Shown here: in pieces, positions 59,442-64,000 of the stretch
Layout: each line of letters starts with the position of its first letter
Position numbering within the stretch: position 1 is the first letter of the stretch
Origin: Citrus sinensis
Taxonomy: Eukaryota; Streptophyta; Magnoliopsida; Sapindales; Rutaceae
Assembly (NCBI RefSeq): GCF_022201045.2
Contig: NC_068562.1
Location: 6,306,001 to 6,370,000, forward strand
Length of the DNA stretch: 64,000 bases
Direction of reading: 5' to 3'
Translations under genes and position numbers: made by a program
The notes under the pieces: model-generated
Told to the model about the DNA's origin: nothing
Database searches by the model: none
Seen by the model: only the letters and a program-made list of their open reading frames with translations

Positions 59442-60206
59442 ATGGCAATTGACAGATTCCAAAGAAACCCCCTTTTCCCAAATTATCCCTTTCTTCTTCC
59501 TCAGCCAAATCCTTTTCTTCCGCAAAAGCTTCAGGATATTGATTACTTTGCAGTTGTCGATTTCCAGGCCCCGTGCGACAAAAATAAGACTCCACACCCA
59601 CAGGAAATAATAGAATTTCCTTCGGTTATAGTCAGTGGCGTCACCACAACTTTGCTGTGGTGACTTGGTAAGATTGGGATTGTCAAGTCATGCTGGAATT
59701 CGAATGCCGCTTCAAGAACATTCCAAAGCCTGCTTATTTCAACCGTTGGATCAACTTGAGGGTTCCATTCAGCAAGGTTTTTGGCGACGTGAGGTGCAAT
59801 TTGAAAGAGGCTGTTGAGCTGGCTGGCATTGTTTGGCACGGCCGTGTTCACTGTGGCCTTGATGACTCCATAAATATTGCAAGATTACTTGCAGTCATCA
59901 TGCAGAGGGGATTTAAATTCTCAATTACTAAATTCTTTATGCCGCCGCAAGCAATTACTCAGGATTCTGTGATGACGTGGAATCGTCATCATCAGTTTCT
60001 TGTGCCGCAGCGTATGTCCACTTTTCAGCATACTTCTCGTGATCCGGCAGAAGTTGAAGAATTTCGGTATTTTCTGTGGAGCCAAAAGCTTCAAGAAGGT
60101 AATTCGAAAGCCAGGACCAAAGTGCGGAATCTTCTTTTCCGGATGTGGGAACTGGACGCCTAATAAGGGTGCTTGCTGCAATTATTTTCAGTGGGCCACT
60201 ACTTGA
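59442..60206 (+). pseudogene. Exonuclease pseudogene 3
   Basis: Third exonuclease copy. It starts MAIDRFQRNPLFPNYPF, with the ATG overlapping the hAT target duplication. The first exonuclease motif has decayed from DFEATC to DFQAPC, losing the catalytic Glu. About 175 bp that encode the central part are deleted at a CAC microhomology (near 59645), and TGG-TAA follows. The frame from 59690 then reads FKNIPKPAYFNRWINLRVPF and HCGLDDSINIARLLAVIMQRG in one copy only, without triplication. A frameshift before the zinc finger gives a false end at about 60163; the finger is still legible in another frame (PGPKCGIFFSGCGN, CCNYFQWATT). No functional product is expected. Its promoter is separated from it by the hAT element. 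Confidence 0.88.
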
Positions 60207-60603
60207 TGACATAATTCGCTCAATTTTCAGTTTTGTTTAATGCCTATAATTAACTAATTAAGGTTGGGATGTTAATTCTTCAATTAATTAGTGTTAATCA
60301 AGTTTGTCTCTCGTACTGAGGCATATTTTAATTTATTCAATCTTTCTTTCATTCTCTATTTAAACTTCGGAAGCATGCATGTACACTTTCTATAACTTAA
60401 TAATTTTGGAGAGATTATATATTTTGACTGATTATTTAACTTCCACTATTGACTTAGGAGAGACTAGACCAATAAGACCTTTAATAAAAAAAAAATGAAA
60501 TTAAAATTGAATTTTCTAACTTAACCTTAATTTTATTAACATGCTTTAACCATTTCATTTTATATATGAAGAAAGTCACATTGTTAATTATACCATTAAT
60601 TTC
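60207..60603. other. Convergent spacer of cassette 3
   Basis: Aligns with 53394-53802 of cassette 2. No gene. Confidence 0.45.
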
Positions 60604-60914
60604 TGTTAAGGAAGCTCATTGTGCTGAGCTCATGAAGAATAAGAAGGTGAAGGAGTCGTTAGTCTCAGCAAGTGAAGTTAGTCAACAGTGCCAGCTCATC
60701 AGTGCCAAATCACCAGAGTTAGTTATGATAGATAACATGTCAGCACAAGTTGTTAAAGTTTGTTATTAATCGTTTTAATGTGTATGTAACTAATCTCGTG
60801 AGTATCTAGGATGTATTGATTTAATTATAATGTAATGTGAAGAATCCAAAATTAATGAAATAAATTTTCCTCTGTAAATTTTCTCTCAAAACAAATAACT
60901 CCAGTTTTCTTTCA
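60604..60914 (+). mobile_element. Solo LTR (Copia-like) with 5-bp target duplication
   Basis: 311 bp, begins TGTTAAGGAAGC and ends TTTTCTTTCA, so TG...CA, flanked by an exact 5-bp repeat atttc (60599-60603 and 60915-60919). The paralogous stretch of cassette 2 (near 53797) reads CCATTAATTTCTGAAAA without the insert. No internal retrotransposon sequence is present, so it is a solo LTR left by recombination, or a very small LTR-derived element. The short open frame at 60566-60769 is mostly LTR sequence. The Copia call is inference from LTR length and style. Confidence 0.82.
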
Positions 60915-61814
60915 ATTTCTGAAAAAATGTACCTATTTTTTGGGGTCGCCTTTTCAAATCATAAGGTACAACCACACAAACTAATTATTGCAAAAACGAA
61001 TAATAAAGACTCTTCCGATGTTATTTAATAATGAGAAGCTAGTAGTACAACTTTATTCAATTGATGATACATATCACTTTCATTGGCAATTTGTTGAATA
61101 TCCAGGACCTCCAAAATAAAAGAAGACGCCAAACTTGTTATCTTTTCCTGTACGTAAATCGTAGCAGGGGGGTCTTGTCACAAAAGGTTCAAGATTTTCA
61201 GGATCTTTGACATTGCTACCTTCATCAAAGTGTCCAAGTTTTGTGAAATAACTAGCTTTCCCGTAGGCTTCATTAGGAAAATGGCCACTTCCCATTTGAG
61301 TTGAAGTGTGATGACCATTAGGTTGGTTATTGACTATCTCTCCTCCCCAAGATATAGCATCAGAAGTGCCGGCTAAATGTGTAAAGATGGAGCTTGGCCA
61401 ATACCCTACTAACTGGTCTTGCACTTGCAGCCACCAATTTCCATCATTATTATTGAACTGATCAAAGAAGAAAAACAAAATCAATGCAGTCAGTCTCTCC
61501 CTAATGGTATTGGGGTTTAATTTAATCCACAGTTAACATTCCTTTTTGCGTTGTCCTAGTAAAATTAACAGACATGAGAATGAGAATAACTGTTACTACG
61601 TTCCTTATGTATGACAATGGATATGTCACGTTGCTCCCCACCATACTTCGAAACAGGTTCTATAGACCCACCGAGGGCTATATTTTTGTTTGTTTGCACA
61701 AAACCAGGGCAATCAAGATTGTAGCAACCTGTGCTTTGGTAGCCATCACTCTAACAACCATAAGAAAACGTGTTAGCAAAAATTTAGAAGCAATTAATCT
61801 AGTCATATTCTCTC

Positions 61815-61817
61815 CCC

Positions 61818-61877
<60 letters not shown>
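61815..61877. repeat. Compound microsatellite in neprosin 3 intron 5
   Basis: (CT)n followed by (TA)n and (CA)n; counterpart of 54701-54762 with a longer TA and shorter CA block. Confidence 0.8.
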
Positions 61878-62742
61878 TTAGTAATTTAAGAAAATTTTCA
61901 ATTTTTAATATGGAACTGAGGAATGATCATATCTACTTACAGTCCAATATATGAACAATCTTGTTTTCTTCTCGCCATTGTTAACCTGGAATCATGAATG
62001 ATTTCCTTAGTAAATATTCAGACAGTACTTGAATTTTTGGTCAATTCATATTTAGTTTTAACTATTAAAATCGTATGAAGTCTGAACTCCGCTTTCACTA
62101 GGAAATTTAATTAATAATTCCACACGTGCTATAAATATGCAATATGTATACATGTTTCATTGGCTGAAGCTTAATTACCGTCCATCCAGTCTCTAAAGAA
62201 TTCAACTTATTTCCATCGCCGGCCAAAACCCAAATTTGAGCGATGCTGAGTTCTCCGAAATTTGTTAGAGGGTTCCAAACGTTGATTGTAGCACGAGCAC
62301 CATAGTAATTCCCATCAACTGCAGAAACTTGTGCATACTGATAATCATATATGTTTTTAGTATTTTTTTTCATACAAAAGGAAGATGAAATTATTAGATA
62401 CAATTAAAAGATCTTAAAAGTATAATTAAGTGAAAAATCATTATAATTAAAGTTAAATTCTGACCTCATGATTAGAGGGATTATTGACATCGTTTAGCTG
62501 TGCTACTTTCTTGTGCAAAAATGCTGGGTAGCTGCGTCGACTATGATTAAAATTCTGTGTTCTTCTCAGTAGTGGGACAGTTCCTTCGGGGCATTCGCCA
62601 TTCTTATGCCAACTTTGAAAGAGCATATTCGGATTGTTTTCTGCTTCATCGATTCCTCTTGATTGTGCATGGGGTTTTATCTATGAATTTAAAAGAAAAA
62701 TTGTTATTTTTCGAACCATTTAATTAGAAATCTTCAATGCAA

Positions 62743-62796
62743 ATTTTATGTACTAACCTGTACGGTGTGATTTTATGTACTAACCTGTACGGTGTG
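62743..62796. repeat. 27-bp tandem duplication across exon 2 donor
   Basis: Two exact head-to-tail copies of a 27-bp unit, 62743-62769 and 62770-62796, starting ATTTTATGTACTAACCTG. On the minus strand this repeats the last 12 nt of exon 2 with its GT donor and the first intron bases. Absent from cassettes 1 and 2. Confidence 0.85.
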
Positions 62797-63110
62797 ATTT
62801 TTCAGCAGTGGGTGATTAAAAGCAGGTTGTTTTCTTATGTCCACACAGTCAATCACATCACCATCGTCACTCTGCAAAAATATAACTCAATTTGAGCTTT
62901 GAAAATTTATAACCTTAAACAAAAATTGAAAAAAAAAATGTTAATAAGCTCAATGGTTTTGACTGTTCCCTCATGCATGGGCAACTCTCTATTTTTCATG
63001 AATTGATCAACTCCTCTTCCATCAACAGATGTTATCAACATGTGAGAAAGTAGTATTAAGAAAATTTTGTAGTCTCCAAGTTTGACACTCTTATCATTCC
63101 AATCAGCCAT

Positions 63111-63750
63111 GTTGAACTTCAAAATTTTTTACGAACTTAATTTTCTTGTGATAAAATTGGGCCATTGGGCGTTACTATTTATTCCCAATCAGTTTTGTTT
63201 GTTCTTTTTAGACAAGTTGAGAATAATTGGAAGCGCTTAACTTACTAATTTTGTTTGGGTATCCGTTGCTGTATCATTTTATGAAAAGGAAACCAACACT
63301 AACGAAATAATGGATCCTCACTATAATTGTCTGCGGACATATTTTCTAAACTTATTTTCATCGAATAGTACATGTAAAAAATTTCTTTTATTGGCAATTT
63401 TACTAACAATAAAATTTACGTTGGATGAACTGTATAGTTTGAATGAGTCACCTCGTTATCTAATTTACTCAGTCTTTAACAAAATCTCCAATGTGGTTTT
63501 ATCATTCATGCAGCTTAATTTATCACTAATTACATGATTATGGAAGGTTTTCATTTTAATTAGTTCATGAATTGTCTCTAATATTATATAGAAATTTATG
63601 AACTTAACTTTTACTCAAAATTTTGCTCATATATAGCTAAAGATTGTGCCAAGCTTATATGCTTGAAGAGACTATAAAATATTTTTTAACACCTCCATTA
63701 TGCGCGGGTCAACACTTTTATCTAAATTTTATCACGTGAAAGAGGGTGTG
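63111..63750. other. Neprosin 3 promoter region
   Basis: Aligns with 55973-56610 upstream of neprosin 2. The similarity stops near 63750, in GAGGGTGTGTG. No gene. Confidence 0.5.
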
Positions 63751-63941
63751 TGACACGACCCGCCCCGACTTATATGTCGGATCTGAGGCGAATCATGCGA
63801 ACTAATAGGTAAAACTTTTGACACAAATTTAATTCGTGAAAAAATATATAAAAATGGTCTATGATATAAGCACATAACAACTTATGTGTCTTAAAAAATA
63901 TACATTCAAAATTTAAACAGTTTATGTCTTACTATACATAC

Positions 63942-63992
<51 letters not shown>

Positions 63993-64000
63993 AGCAACAT
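63751..64000. repeat. Unclassified repeat start and CA/TA microsatellite
   Basis: Sequence after the break in similarity begins TGACACGACCCGCCCCGAC, a TG start with a CGACCCG run reminiscent of plant LTR ends, but the element runs off the window and cannot be verified. A (CA)n block (about 63944-63980) followed by (TA)n (to about 63992) lies at the very end. Confidence 0.35.

Larger units (their letters stand above)
61080..63110 (-). pseudogene. Neprosin-type gene, cassette 3, two splice donors lost
   Basis: Seven exon equivalents: 63110-62949, 62871-62785, 62680-62465, 62337-62179, 61985-61941, 61750-61604, 61457-61080. Each is an open frame highly similar to cassette 2 (exon 7 differs at about 5 of 125 residues). 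The candidate catalytic residues NSLETGW and SWGGE remain. But the donor of intron 1 is GAG|CTTATT instead of GAG|GTTATT (62948-62947), and the donor of intron 6 is AAG|GAACGT instead of GT or GC (61603-61602). The nearest GT alternatives shift the frame, except a weak CAT|GTCTGT, 30 nt past the lost intron 6 donor, that would add ten residues in frame. A 27-bp tandem duplication doubles the exon 2 donor (62743-62796). A normal product is unlikely, though coding exons are not otherwise damaged, so loss is recent. Rare non-canonical splicing could rescue it. Confidence 0.72.

Noticed and set aside
60566-60769. 67-codon frame as a new gene
   Set aside because: Most of it lies inside the solo LTR; absent from the paralogous spacer of cassette 2.

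Overview
The window is nuclear DNA from a eudicot plant. It is AT-rich and intron-bearing, with large intergenic spaces full of small non-autonomous transposons. The proteins are typical angiosperm families (SAUR, nepenthesin-type protease, LRR-RLK, bHLH87, MED6, ELF3, neprosin). The exon/intron layout and protein similarity as I remember it suggest a woody rosid, most likely Citrus or close kin; this is inference, not proof.

Layout. 1-11.7 kb: one SAUR-like gene (2877-3185, minus) in a transposon-rich stretch. That stretch holds a MULE-type MITE with 9-bp target duplication, a Helitron, a hAT element with a nested MITE, a second copy of that MITE, a MULE-like element and a tRNA-derived SINE. 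11.7-13.1 kb: intronless aspartic protease. 14.4-19.8 kb: ten-exon LRR receptor kinase like Arabidopsis At5g63710 (minus). 20-28.7 kb: no gene, but a 1.85-kb foldback element at 24027-25877. 28.7-30.2 kb: two-exon bHLH87-like factor (minus). 30.2-36.6 kb: no gene; one MITE and a GC-richer stretch with two CACGTG boxes. 36.7-40.2 kb: MED6 (plus, five exons). 43.3-47.0 kb: ELF3 (plus, four coding exons).

47.5-63.1 kb is the most interesting part. It is a tandem array of three two-gene cassettes, each with an ERI1/ERI2-like 3'-5' exonuclease (plus) facing a seven-exon secreted neprosin-type protease (minus). Cassette 1 is intact for both genes. In cassette 2 the exonuclease is a pseudogene (frameshift, in-frame triplication of 53 codons, two stops, loss of promoter) while the neprosin gene is intact apart from a GC splice donor. 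In cassette 3 the exonuclease is a pseudogene with a hAT element inserted exactly at its start codon, and the neprosin gene has lost two splice donors. Cassette 3 derives from a segmental duplication of about 6 kb whose left breakpoint lies in neprosin exon 1. Paralogous empty sites in cassette 2 date the hAT and a solo LTR as later insertions.

The other genes look independent: clock/flowering (ELF3), transcription machinery (MED6), auxin response (SAUR), development (bHLH), receptor signalling and proteolysis. I see no operon-like logic and no evidence that the exonuclease and the neprosin work together beyond having been duplicated together.
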